Positions 24,016 to 34,542 of a stretch of DNA of 64,000 nucleotides are shown piece by piece (positions within the stretch are counted from its first letter, which is position 1; each line of letters starts with the position of its first letter). The notes under the pieces are model-generated. The model was given only the letters and a program-made list of their open reading frames with translations, was not told the origin of the DNA and did no database searches. The position numbers and the translations under genes were made by a program. The stretch is taken from NCBI RefSeq assembly GCF_026213295.1, contig NC_079423.1, positions 19,676,477 to 19,740,476 of the forward strand, given 5' to 3'. This DNA comes from Gadus chalcogrammus. Taxonomy: Eukaryota; Chordata; Actinopteri; Gadiformes; Gadidae.

Positions 24016-25560
24016 TTAACTTTTGTTGTCTCATAAGCGGCGTGGTGCCAGCTCCTTTTGACCTTTTGACCCCAGACTTCTTGGGGAATAGCTGAATCAA
24101 TTCATTAGTCAATCAGAAGTATGTAAATATCTTCCCGGTGGCGTAAGAGGGTGAACAAGACTTAAACATCTACGCTTCCAGGCGATTGCAACAGTGCCAC
24201 AGATGAGCATATTCGAACATGTTAATAATGGTAGTAATTAGCTGTCGAAATTGGAGGCCTTAATCAATAATGAGCAGCTATTGATTTGCTTCCCGATAGA
24301 AATTTGTGACAAATGACATGTTATTTAGCATCTACACGTTGAGCTGGATGGCAAAATCTTGCAAGCAAGCCGCTGGGTGAGGTGCAACGAGATGGAGCAC
24401 TTGCTGAGTCATTTCCTGTAGGGCTGGAGCCACAGGTTGAAGCGTATGCGTCCTTTGAGACCCCCTGTGATATATAAGAGACCCCAAGGTACAGCTTACT
24501 AATTTTAATTTTCTCGCCTCAGTCACCTATTGCATCACTTCCTTTTGGGCTTCGGCCTCCTAATTGATCATTGTAGTATAATTGAATGCCCTCTTTCATA
24601 TATATGATACCTCCAACACTGGGACGTGGCAACAGTTCTCCAAATCCATATGGGGAGGGGGGGGGGGATGCTTGTGGACAGTAGGGGTGTACACTAGACA
24701 TGAATAGGAAGCAAACTCAGGAGAAGGAATATTTTTTTTATATTTAATAAATTGTTTCAAATAACCCTGCCTCGTTAAATCAATGAGCTTGGTGTTTTGC
24801 TATCAAAAATAGGTTATAGAAGAAGTCTAAACTGCAAAAAATAAAAACATCCAAGCTGCCTTTAAGTATACCTTGGAATATCTGTCTATTTTTTAACCAT
24901 CGGACCCTAGTTTACGACAAAAACAACACAATTGACGGCAGCTCCTTTGCCGCGTGGTTTTTTGAGCCATGTAAGGATTAGAGGGGGTGGTCGATAGAAA
25001 CCACCATAGCAACCATGACGGTCAAGTGACTGGATGCAGCCCCGTTGAAAAAAATAGAATATCACCCTACAAACTCAGGAGATTAATGATGTTTAAATTA
25101 TTAGGACCATGAAGTCTTTATTTGCATTTCGTTCTGTGTAGCATGGAAAAATCTGAGAAACACTCCCATTCAGAATGCATTCGTTTATATTTCGTTCTTT
25201 GAGGCACGGTTATTTTTATTTATTTATTTTCAGTTTTTGAGGAGCGGCTTCAAAGATTTTTCTGCAATAATCCAAAATCCAATCGAATGCTCATAGCTTC
25301 ATACATTGCCATGGAGGGATTACATTGCAATGAGTGGAAAACCCCCTGCGTCGAAAAAAGAAGCACATGGTCCTGCGTTAGCCAATGGGATGAATGCTCA
25401 TAGCGTCTCTATGTGCAGCCATCGGGTCCCCCGTGAAGGGGTTACATTGTAAGGAGTTGAAAACCCCTTGCGTCGAAAAAAGAAGCGCAAGTGTACCCTT
25501 TTGCGTCAGAAACTGAAGCCAAAGTCACTGACCGTTCGTCAAAAATCGACGCGTTCGGAG

Positions 25561-26712
25561 CAGTGTTAATTTCGTTAACGAAAAATATGACGAAAAATGT
25601 TCGTCAACGACCTTTTTTCCGTGACTAAGACGAGACGTTGACGAGCTAAAAATAGATCTGTGATAATAAAAACGATGACGAAATGTCATTTTGTTTTCGT
25701 TGACGAGACGAGACAGGACGAAAATGTTATTGGTGTGCTATTTGGACATTCAAAATGCACGATATTTTCCAATCAGTACACTCCCGTAAGGTTCTTATGC
25801 AACTGTTCACTCCTCCAGTAAATAGGACGGACCTTAGCTACGACTTGGCAACGGGAGGTATGGTCCACTCAGCTATGAGCTAACGTTATGCATTGTACAT
25901 GATTCGAAATACTTCCCAGCTTTTATTCCACAGATACTAGGGTCTATAGCATATAACCGCGTTGTCTGATTACAGTTTAATTCATTTTTCACAATTTACC
26001 GGCTATCGTTTTGAAGGCTGAACAGACAAGAGTAGTAAAGTGTGACGTCACGTTTCGAGAGCAACAGATTTTCGGTTCTACACAAACCAAATTAACAAGG
26101 GGAAATCCTATGGCCCACAAACCTTTTATAGAAAAGGAACAATCTTTTTGCGAATTGATTTGTGAGTTTGCTTTACCAATGATGTAAGTAATATTGAGAA
26201 TAGATTGTCTTCATATTAAAAAAAAAACTAAACTAAACTAACGTTGACAAACTTTTCCTTTTAATACCCCAGGGGAATACATGAACGCCTCGACATTTTT
26301 CGATTGGTAGTGATTTTCACCTCTTGAAATTGATTTATTTTAATTTTGAAAGAAACAACACATGGAAGCAATGGAGAACACCATCTCTCGTTCGGTTGTT
26401 TAGAACTGAAAATCCGGTTGCCAGGACAACGTAACGTTTTCACTTTAGTACTCTATTTGAGTGGAACAACTTAGCAGGTGTCCATATAGCCTATATAGGG
26501 TTAGCCTAATTGAACTAGTTTAAAAAGAGAAAACATTTTGACTAAAAGTAATGACTAAAAGTTGACTAAAATGTAAGGAATTTTCGTCGACTAAAACTAG
26601 ACTAAAACTACAAAGGAAAACAATGACTAAAATGTGACTAAATATACTAAGCATTTTCGTCAAAAGACTAAGACTAAGACTAAATCTAAAATAGCTGACA
26701 AAATTAACACTG
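25561..26712. mobile_element. Non-autonomous hAT element, 8-bp target duplication
   Basis: The termini cagtgttaatttcgttaacg and (complement) cagtgttaattttgtcagc enclose 1152 bp, flanked by GTTCGGAG at 25553-25560 and 26713-26720. The mirror arm at about 21063 holds the uninterrupted site. Subterminal zones are rich in gactaaaa and gacgaaaa motifs, a common feature of hAT ends. No transposase is present. Confidence 0.85.
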
Positions 26713-26756
26713 GTTCGGAGTGAGAATGTGTTGGCGACAGCGCATCGGCTATTACG

Positions 26757-27065
26757 TTGGATCCACAACACGTGGACCCCACCTCCCACGTACACATCAA
26801 AATGCTGCAGAGCCCACACCAATGCCAACGCCTCTTTCTCTATTGTAGAGTAGTTCAGTTGATGACGGTTGAAATTCTTAGAAAAGAAGCTGACCGGTCT
26901 AACCACTCCCTGATCATCACTCTGCATCAGGACACCCCCAGCCCCAACGTGACTAGCGTCCACCTGCAACTGGAATGGCTGATCTAGGTGAGGCGCTGCC
27001 AGGACAGGAGCTGTACTCAGCAGCATCTTCACTTGGCCAAAAGCCTGCTGACAGGGCAGAGATCA
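26757..27065 (-). pseudogene. Gmr1-like RNase H, truncated
   Basis: The minus strand gives FQLQVDASHVGAGGVLMQ with the first catalytic Asp and STIEKEALALVWAL with the Glu. The sequence stops before the next catalytic Asp, where family-P palindrome DNA begins (26741). The open frame that continues to 26520 is fused to hAT sequence and is not biological. Confidence 0.85.
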
Positions 27066-27140
27066 TTCAAACTTGACCTTCTGCTGTAGTAGGCCGGTCA
27101 ATGGGGCAACCATTGTAGAGAAATTAGGGCAAAGACTTCT

Positions 27141-28023
27141 TTAGTAGCCAACCATACCAAAAAATCGTCTAAGCTCAGTCTTGGAGACAGGTGGTGGAAA
27201 CTTGTCAATAGCACAGACTTTGGCCCTTACTGGCTTGACCTTTCCTTGTCCCACAACCTTCCCCAGGTACGTAACAGTGGCCCTGGGAAATTCACATTTA
27301 GCCACGATAACCATAAGGTTAGCGTCTTGGAGACGAACCAACAATGCATGGACTCGATCCCTGTGCTGTTCCCAAGTGTCACTGTATGCTACGACATCAT
27401 CTAGGTAAACGGCTACGCCCTCCAGCCCTGCCACTACAATGTTAGTCAGGTGCTGAAAAGTGTGCATTTCAGAGCCCAAAACTGATGACCTTGTAGGAGT
27501 ACTGCCCTGATGGTGTAATGAAGGCAGCGTTCTCTTGGGCACGTGGCGTCAGCGGGACCTGCCAGTATCCTTTTAATAGATCAAATTTACTCACAAATCT
27601 GGAAGATCCTACCGCATCCACGCAATCCTCCATCCTCGGTAAGGGAAAATAATCAGGTTTAGCCACCTCGTTCACCCTCCTGTAGTCTGTGCAAAACCTG
27701 TCTGTCATGTCTGATTTTCCCACCGGTAGGCATGGAGAGGCCCAACTGGAATTTGAAGGCACAGCCAGCTCATTATCTAACAGATAATGAACCTCAGCGT
27801 CCATGCGGCGGCGCTTCTCCAGGGGAACTCTGTAGAACCTTTGCCGAATTGGCTTTGCATTCCGAACATCGATGTCATGCTGCACTAAGTGGGTACAGGA
27901 AGGAGTATCAGAAAACAGGGAAGGGAAAGCAGCCAACAGTCCCAAAAGCTCCCTGCCTTGTTCTTCTGACAAGTGGCCGAATAGACCACTTAAATCTGCG
28001 TTTTTGAGCCGAGGACGCAGCAC
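27141..28023 (-). pseudogene. Gmr1-like reverse transcriptase
   Basis: The minus-strand frames carry PIRQRFYRVPLEKRRRMDAE, then FCTDYRRVNEVAKPDYFPLP, FDLLKGYWQVPLT and, after a frameshift near 27470-27540, the catalytic box AVYLDDVVAYSD. The connection motif ELRRFFGMVGY ends the segment. RT motifs are complete but split by the frameshift. It directly follows integrase sequence on the same strand, which is the key to the unusual domain order. Confidence 0.88.
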
Positions 28024-29237
28024 GCCGTCCCCAGGCCCTCCACTGAAACAGATGATGGGAGCATGTGAGCTACGGTAGTCAACATAGCAGGTTTAACCTC
28101 CTGAACCACATCTGCTCCTGGCACAGATATACGGGCATAGTAAGCTTTCAGCAAGTTCACATGACACAGTTGTGTTGACTTTTTACGGTCTGGAGTATCA
28201 ACCAGATAGTTCTGTTCAGAGACCTGTCGTACCACGGTGTATGGTCCAGTGAACTTGGCCTGGAATGGCGAACCGAGGATAGGCAGCAATGCCAACACCT
28301 GGTCTCCGCTTCATCTTACTCTGGACGGCTGTCAGATGATCACCCGCCATCTTAACCGCCAGATGTAGTCTACGATGAAAACCGTCACATGATCAATCAG
28401 GTTGACAGGCGGCTCTTCAACTTTCAGGCCATCCTGCAAAACTGAATTGGGACCCCTCACTTTGTGTGCGAACATCAACTCACTGGGGCTAAACCCTGTG
28501 CTCTCCTGCACCAACTCCCTGGCTGACAAAATAAGCCAAGGTAGCCCTTCCTCCCAATCCCCCTTAAGCTCAGTACAGTACGAACGCATAAGCGACTTCA
28601 GCCTTTGGTGGAACCTTTCCAGTGTGTGACCCTTGGTCACTCTGTATGACCCGAGGAATTCCAAAGTAGGATATTAACTGTGATAAAGCCTTAACAATAG
28701 ATTGTGTGTGGTGATAGAGCGGAGAGGGTACACAGCATCAGTAACTTGTGGTCTGACACCGTCAACAGATTACCGTCAACAGATAGATGCACCCCGACTT
28801 GGATGGAGGGAGCAGCCCCACACAGTCGATGATGAGATGCTGGAATGGCTCACTCACTGCTGGAATGGGTTAAAGGGGTGCAGGTTTAATAGTCTGGTTA
28901 GGCTTGCCTATGATCTGGAAGGTATGACAAGAATTAATGAACCTGGTAACCTCTTTCTAAGTCATCCTAACCCCCATGTGTCCAGTCTCCAAAATGACTT
29001 CTCTAAACTCGGCAGGCACAACTACCTGTCATCCAGTAGAAAGTACCCACAGGCTAAACTCTCCATCTCGTCTGTTGGCTTCACCTCACTGAACAGTCTC
29101 TTCAGCTCAGGATCCTCCTGCTGAGCTATAATCAGCTCACTCTTGGACAGGGCAAGAGGCAGATCAGGAAGTTGTGCCACAACATTTTTCAATTTTCCCG
29201 ACTCCTTAATCCCCCCTTCAGGCCCTGTCCCACTCAT
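28024..29237 (-). pseudogene. Gmr1-like integrase, upstream of RT
   Basis: In minus-strand order: a linker (ELIIAQQEDPELKRLFSEV), a zinc-binding region (ETGHMGVRMT then INSCHTFQIIGKPN), the first catalytic Asp in HLIIDCVGLLPPSKSG, then a damaged middle. The C-terminal half follows at 28664-28332 (RFHQRLKSLMRSYC, WLILSARELVQESTGFSPSE) and the tail at 28298-28024 (FTGPYTVVRQVSEQNYLV). Several stops interrupt it. The second catalytic Asp region is lost around 28670-28740. Confidence 0.82.
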
Positions 29238-29373
29238 CGAATGAGTTACTACACAAGCAGTAAAAACCTCTGGAAACTCCTTCGCACTACTGGCACAGTG
29301 GAGATAATCGTCCCAGAAGTCACCACAGGAGGCGGATCACCTCCCCAAACCCACCCCTTAGCTAAATCGTTTC

Positions 29374-29904
29374 CTAGAACGACACTCCCTCTACAGGCAT
29401 CTCTGATTTCAGTGCTATTGCCACTTCTCCTTTTACCAGCTCATGTTCAAGTTCGATTCTGTGTAAGGGTGCAGGCCAAGTATGCATCCCCATGTCTTGG
29501 ATCAAAACACTCCTCCCCAGACTTGACTCCTCAGAAAAATCCAACACCGAGTCTAGAATGAAGGATGCTGAACCCCCGGTGTCACGCAAAATCTTTACAG
29601 GTACTTTCTGTGACCTACCCACCAATGAGACAAAACCTTCCCTGATGAACTCACTGTAATCAGGCGGAACCATATCTGCCCATAGCAAGTTAGAACCTTC
29701 CGAGACGACTAGAAATTCGACAACCACAGGAAGACATGGCACAACAGACGCCATCATGGCATTTTCAGGACACATGTTCTCTACATCTAGGCCCAGTGCC
29801 CCCTGTCCTCCACCAACCGGAACTGCCAGGGCATGAGGTCTACTAGTACCCCCGGATAAACCCTTCCCAACTTTTCTTTTACTTTTCAGCACAGGACAGT
29901 TCAA
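29374..29904 (-). pseudogene. Gmr1-like protease region
   Basis: A 176-codon minus-strand frame with VKILRDTGGSASFILDSVL, the Asp-Thr-Gly active site of a retropepsin. It starts just downstream of the zinc knuckle and lies before integrase. This frame itself has no stop, but flanking gag and pol frames are broken. Confidence 0.8.
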
Positions 29905-29929
29905 TTTCCAGAGAACAGAGACCTAAGGA

Positions 29930-30783
29930 CAATGTCCCTTCCCCAAGCAATAGTTGCATGTGGAGTTAAAATCACCCTTGCTGGGACTAACTTGTTCATA
30001 TTGTGGGTTAGGAGCAGAGAATCCAAAGTTCCCCCTAGGGAACTTTGCAGGGTATGGAGCTAACTAGAACCTCCCCCGCTGCGACCACGTGACTAAGATG
30101 GAACTTTGGTAGTTAACACAAACTCATCTGCCCACCTGGCTGCTCAAGGGCGGTTTTTGGTTTACGCTCATTGAGATGATTTACAATGCGCTCATGTGTG
30201 ATATTCTTGAACTGTTCTAGTAACAACACTTCACACAAGTCATCGAGAGTCTTAACCCTTTCTGCCTCACTCCAACGTTTAAAGTGGCTTACCATCTCCC
30301 TCGTTACCTCCACATATGTCTGCGTCTCAGTTTTTCTCCAATTCCTGAAGCGCAATCGATAGGCTTCAGCACACAGCTCATAAGACAGGAGAATTAGAAT
30401 ACACTTTCCTCTCTACAGGATCAAGTGCTAAATAGGCCTCTTGAGCCCTGGGCGGAAGCATACTCTGAATCAGTGCAGTGCAGTCTGTAACTGTCCAACT
30501 TCTCTCCTCTGCCACTTTCAAATAAAGAGAAAAATACATCAGGATCCCTCTCATTAAATTTCGGCATCAGTCGGACCATATCACCCAAGCTGTCCCTAGA
30601 CCTTCCATCAAAAGCTACGTCAGCATTAGGTCTTGCCTGGCGCAACATCTCTAGCTCAAGACGCCCCTCCTGCATCTGCTATACATGGCTAACAATTCCT
30701 TTTGCTCTGCAAAGGATAGACCCGTACCCACTGAGACAAATCAAGCCCCTGCCCCTTTGATGGGTGAACCACATGGGCTAGAT
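29930..30783 (-). pseudogene. Gmr1-like gag, capsid and nucleocapsid part
   Basis: The minus strand reads LSFAEQKELLAMYS, then DMVRLMPKFNERDPDVFFSL (capsid start typical of fish gypsy Gag), then VEVTREMVSHFKRWSEAERV. The zinc knuckle begins CNYCLGKGH at about 29960, but about 21 bases including a stop separate its His from the final Cys. The upper edge at 30783 is the hAT insertion point, and the N-terminus continues at 43037-43253. Confidence 0.8.
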
Positions 30784-31083
30784 CATTGGTCGCCAACCCG
30801 TCGATCGCGATCGACTGGTCTATCTTTGAGGCTTTCCATGTAGATCCCGAAAATAATAGAGAAATAAATACAAATATCCTATATTATGCATGATACATTT
30901 TCATAATACGTTTTGCAAGCACATCTCTCTCCCTCTCTGGAGGCCTATTATTTTTTTCAGTGTAGCAGTGCTGCATTTAAAGGTGTCTGATTTAAGTGAC
31001 CAATGAGATAAAACAAGGGGGGCGTGGGGTGCGAACGTCAATATAGGCCTGTTGTACGATACGGCTCTCTGGGGACAGCTAGC

Positions 31084-32755
31084 ATGGCGGAGGCTCCACG
31101 AAAGACGACGAAAACGTACAACTTCCATTCAGAATGGGAAGAGGAGTTTATTTTTACTTTGGTGAAAGACAAGTGTGTGTGCATGTTATGCCACCAAACA
31201 CAAGCACTGTCCAAAAGAGGAAACCTGGAACGACACCACAACACCAACCACTCGAAATTCAAAGACAGCTACCCCCCAAAGAGCGCAATCCGTGTAAGAA
31301 AAATTGAGGAGCTGAAATCGGGGTTGAAGGCCCAGCAATCGCTTTTCACAAAACCTGCTACGAAAAAATAAGGCTGCTACTGAAGCATCCCTTCGCATTA
31401 GCCACCTGCTAGCTAAACACAGGAAACCTTTTACAGATGGAGATTTAATCAAAGAAGCGATGGCCATCACCGCAGAGACAGTTTTCAAGACGACATTAGA
31501 ACTGCACTTCGTGGTGTACCGCTTGGCCCTGCGACAGTGACAAGGGGGGTCGAATCACTGTCAGAGGATGTGGATCGACAAGTATTGAAAGACTTGTCCC
31601 GCTGTGAATATTTTTCTCTACAGTTCGATGAATCCCTGGATGTAATGAACACAGCCAAGCTTGTTGTATTCGTCAGAATGGCTTTCCAGGATTCTACAAC
31701 CTCCTTTGCACTTAAAGGAGGGAACAAGAGGTGGGGATATTTACCAGGAGTTCAAAAAGTATATTGATGAAAACGGCATCCCCATTAATAAACTAGTTGC
31801 CATTACTACTGATGGGGCCCCGGCAATGCGATCTGTGTGGGTAGGTTTCATAGCGCTGTGTCGTAATGACCCCAAATTTCCCGCATTCATTGTTTCACTG
31901 TGTTATCCATCAACAGGCCTTCGTTGGGAAAGTCTTGGATTTTTCCCATGTCATGACACTGGTGGTCAAACTGATGAACTCGATTAGAGCAAAAGCACTT
32001 CAGCACCGCTTATTCAAGGCGTTATTCGATGAGCTCGATGCCGCATACAGAGACCTGCTTCTCCATGCTGAAGTCCGGTGGTTGAGTTGCGGCAAAGTGT
32101 TGCAGCGATTTGTTGACTTGCTGGACAGACACCTGCCCCACATGATTAGCGCAGTGAATGGGTTCAAGGCCAAGCTAGGTGTTTGGACCACAACCCTAAA
32201 GAACAAGAGGCTGACCCACTTCCCCAACCTGGAGAAAATGTCACACGCCATCAAAAACAAGGATGTTTTTAACCCAGAGCAGTACTGTGCCCAGCTGGAC
32301 AAAGTGACAACTGAGTTCAATCGCGTATTGTTGAGTTAGAAGTCATGGACGATATTGTTGCATTCCTCTCAAACCCATTTCTGCGCATTGATATAGAACA
32401 GGTAGCAGACAGATTCCAGCTGGTATTTGCTTTGCCAAGTGGAGTTGACATGGAGATGGTTGATTGGCAAAATGACATAGAGCTGAAAACCAGATCAAGG
32501 GACAGTGACTTTTGGGGACTGGTCAGCAAAGAGAAGTATCCTCTCCTCACTGCATGTGCACTAAGAGTGAGTGCCTACTTTGGATCTACTTATCTTCGTG
32601 AAATGGAATTTTCACAAATGAAAATAATCAAATCTAAGTACAGGAGCCGCCCTACAGACCGACAGCTCACTGACTGTCTCAGGCTGGCTGTCTGTAGCTA
32701 TGAGCCAGACTTCAAGGCACTCACTGACAGTATTCAGTCGCTGCCATCACACTAA
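31084..32755 (+). pseudogene. hAT transposase (BED finger, GTF2IRD2/ZBED-like)
   Basis: The N-terminus (MAEAPRKTTKTYNFHSEWEE) is followed by a BED-type finger with Cys pair CVCMLC and His pair in LERHHNTNH. The middle has RCEYFSLQFDESLDVMNTAK and LVAITTDGAPAMRS, the catalytic Asp regions of hAT transposases, then LHAEVRWLSCGKVLQRF. The C-terminus has MEFSQMKIIKSKYRSRPTD and CLRLAVCSYEPDF, the dimerisation end. Frameshifts occur near 31370, 31520-31700 and 31860, and a stop at 32337, so it is not functional. Domesticated relatives include GTF2IRD2 and ZBED proteins. Confidence 0.85.
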
Positions 32756-33172
32756 TTTGAGTAACATGACGGCAAGAGTTTTGCCTTTAGATGGCGTTGG
32801 GAGGTGATGCTGCTTTACATGGGACATGGCGCTGACTTAATTGCACTGAGAATTTTATTAATACACATTACAGTTTCACATTCTAAAATGTGAATCATAC
32901 ATTCGTTAACTTCCATGTGGTTATTGGGTAAGCAAAACAGCTAATTACACTTCAATATCTGTCCACAAGTGTGTAGATTTTGTCCTCTTTGTTGTGTTCT
33001 GTTTGCTGTTTTGTGTGTGTGTGTGTTGTTGTACAGTTGTACAATATTATAAATGGGAAATAGGGCACATGGCTTTATTTTTTCAGTTAGTTTTGATTGA
33101 TTGCATAAAAAAAAGAAGCTGAGCAAAGAATTACATGTAATTCATACAATTAGACTCAATAAAAGGCCTTTA

Positions 33173-33508
33173 TGTCATGGTCTGTCTGTTTCCTTGTCTT
33201 GTTTTGGTGTGTTCGTGGTTTACTTTAGTATCTGCCTTGTTTCTCCCCATGTCCTGTTAAGTTTCCCTTCTGTGTGATTATTGGTCCCTCCCCTAATGTG
33301 TTCCAGCTGTTACTCGTTGCGTGCCCTGTGTTTGGTATTTAAGCCCTTGTCTTTCCTTTGTTCCTGGTCGGATCATTTTAGTTTGTGGTTAGTTGTGTCC
33401 TGTGTGTTACCTGTGTTCCCGGTGTTCCCTGTGTTCCCTGTGTTCCCTGTGTTACCCGTGTTACCCGCGTCACCCGTGTTCCTTGCCTTTTGAGTTAATA
33501 AATTATCC
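33173..33508 (+). repeat. 5' LTR, first part
   Basis: 336 bp matching 42517-42858 of the 3' LTR, ending at the 8-bp AATTATCC target. It contains short tandem gtgttcccy repeats near 33413-33480 whose number differs from the 3' LTR. Confidence 0.9.
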
Positions 33509-34255
33509 AGTAACACTTTATAATAACTACACACAATTCATCATTTATTAAGCATGTGTTACCTATTAGGTAATGGTTTGTTCACCATTAATTATTTATT
33601 GTTCATACATAACGTATCATTAGTAAAGCATTTCTTCACACAGTTATAAATGGGTTTGTTCATAGTGAATAAGCCTTCTAAAAAAGTAATTTTACCATTA
33701 TTATCTAGGTACTTAGTGTATAAGGCCGGTTAAAACCTGGAAGTTGATGATTAACAGACTATCTAGACCTACATTTGTTCATGCCTTAAATAAAATGTTA
33801 TGATTTAGAAATAGGCCTCAACTAATAGCTGGGGTGTTAATACATATGTTACAAATACTTACCAATTAGGTTAACCGTGATTAATTCATGAGTTACTACG
33901 GATTAGTTGACTACATGTTGTGAGCCCATCTAAAGTGAGCACTTTCTATGCTTTACAAAGCATTTATAAATGAATTGCAAACATAACCTGGACACAAATA
34001 TGTATTATTCTATTTGGACATGCCTTCAGAACTATGCCTACGGATAGTTAGTGTTACTGCATCTTTAACAAGCACTTAACAACACTTCAATTCATGATTA
34101 ACTCATGAGTTACTACTGATTAGTTGACTATATGGTGTGAGCCCATCTAAAGTGAGGACTTGTTATGCTTTTCAAAGTATTTATAAATGAGTGGCAAAAG
34201 CTAGCAGATACCAAAGAGACACAAGTAAAATAAGTATTATTTTAAGAAAAGGGAA
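33509..34255. repeat. Left terminal inverted repeat of the Merlin-like element
   Basis: About 747 bp, mirrored at 40705-41801. It ends inward at the aagaaaagggaaagaaa block near 34240. It contains two copies of a repeat of about 210 bp with gcccatctaaagtgag. Confidence 0.85.
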
Positions 34256-34542
34256 AGAAATGTCAAAGTGTTGAAAACGTACAAATATTTATTTAAAACT
34301 AAATACATTATAATTATTATTTTCAACACAAATTGTGTTTTTAAACAGTGACTAAGATCACACACCCCAGGGGGAAAAAAAGAAACTGAAAATAAGCTAT
34401 GAACAATGGTATTGAACAAACATTAAAAAAAGGCAAATTACAATAAATAAAAAAATACAATTAATGCATACTTATGTTGTCATAAAACAAACAAACAACA
34501 ATATAAACATATGTATGTACAATTAATTAACACTACCTAGGC

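Larger units (their letters stand above)
21045..26735. repeat. Large composite palindrome built from repeat family P
   Basis: The left arm (about 21045-22824) is mirrored by the right arm (24345-25560, resuming at 26713). For example ctcactccgaacgcgtgg at about 21061 pairs with gcgttcggag...tgagaatgtg split across 25551 and 26721. The left arm holds about 550 bp (21310-21860) with no counterpart on the right. The spacer contains the Kolobok-like element and the far end of family P. The right arm is interrupted by a hAT. No coding frames belong to the palindrome itself. Confidence 0.8.

Noticed and set aside
22918..24019. TA (Tc1/mariner-type) target duplication for this element
   Set aside because: TTAA on both sides and in the empty site explains the junction better, and the interior THAP fragment does not fit Tc1/mariner.
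26520..26760. C-terminal extension of the RNase H frame
   Set aside because: The extension reads into palindrome and hAT MITE sequence. It is a chance fusion.
28702..29124. Plus-strand 140-codon frame
   Set aside because: It is the antisense shadow of the minus-strand integrase, whose zinc-binding and catalytic motifs are recognisable.
31084..32755. Functional GTF2IRD2/ZBED host gene
   Set aside because: It is bounded by hAT termini with an 8-bp duplication and contains several frameshifts.
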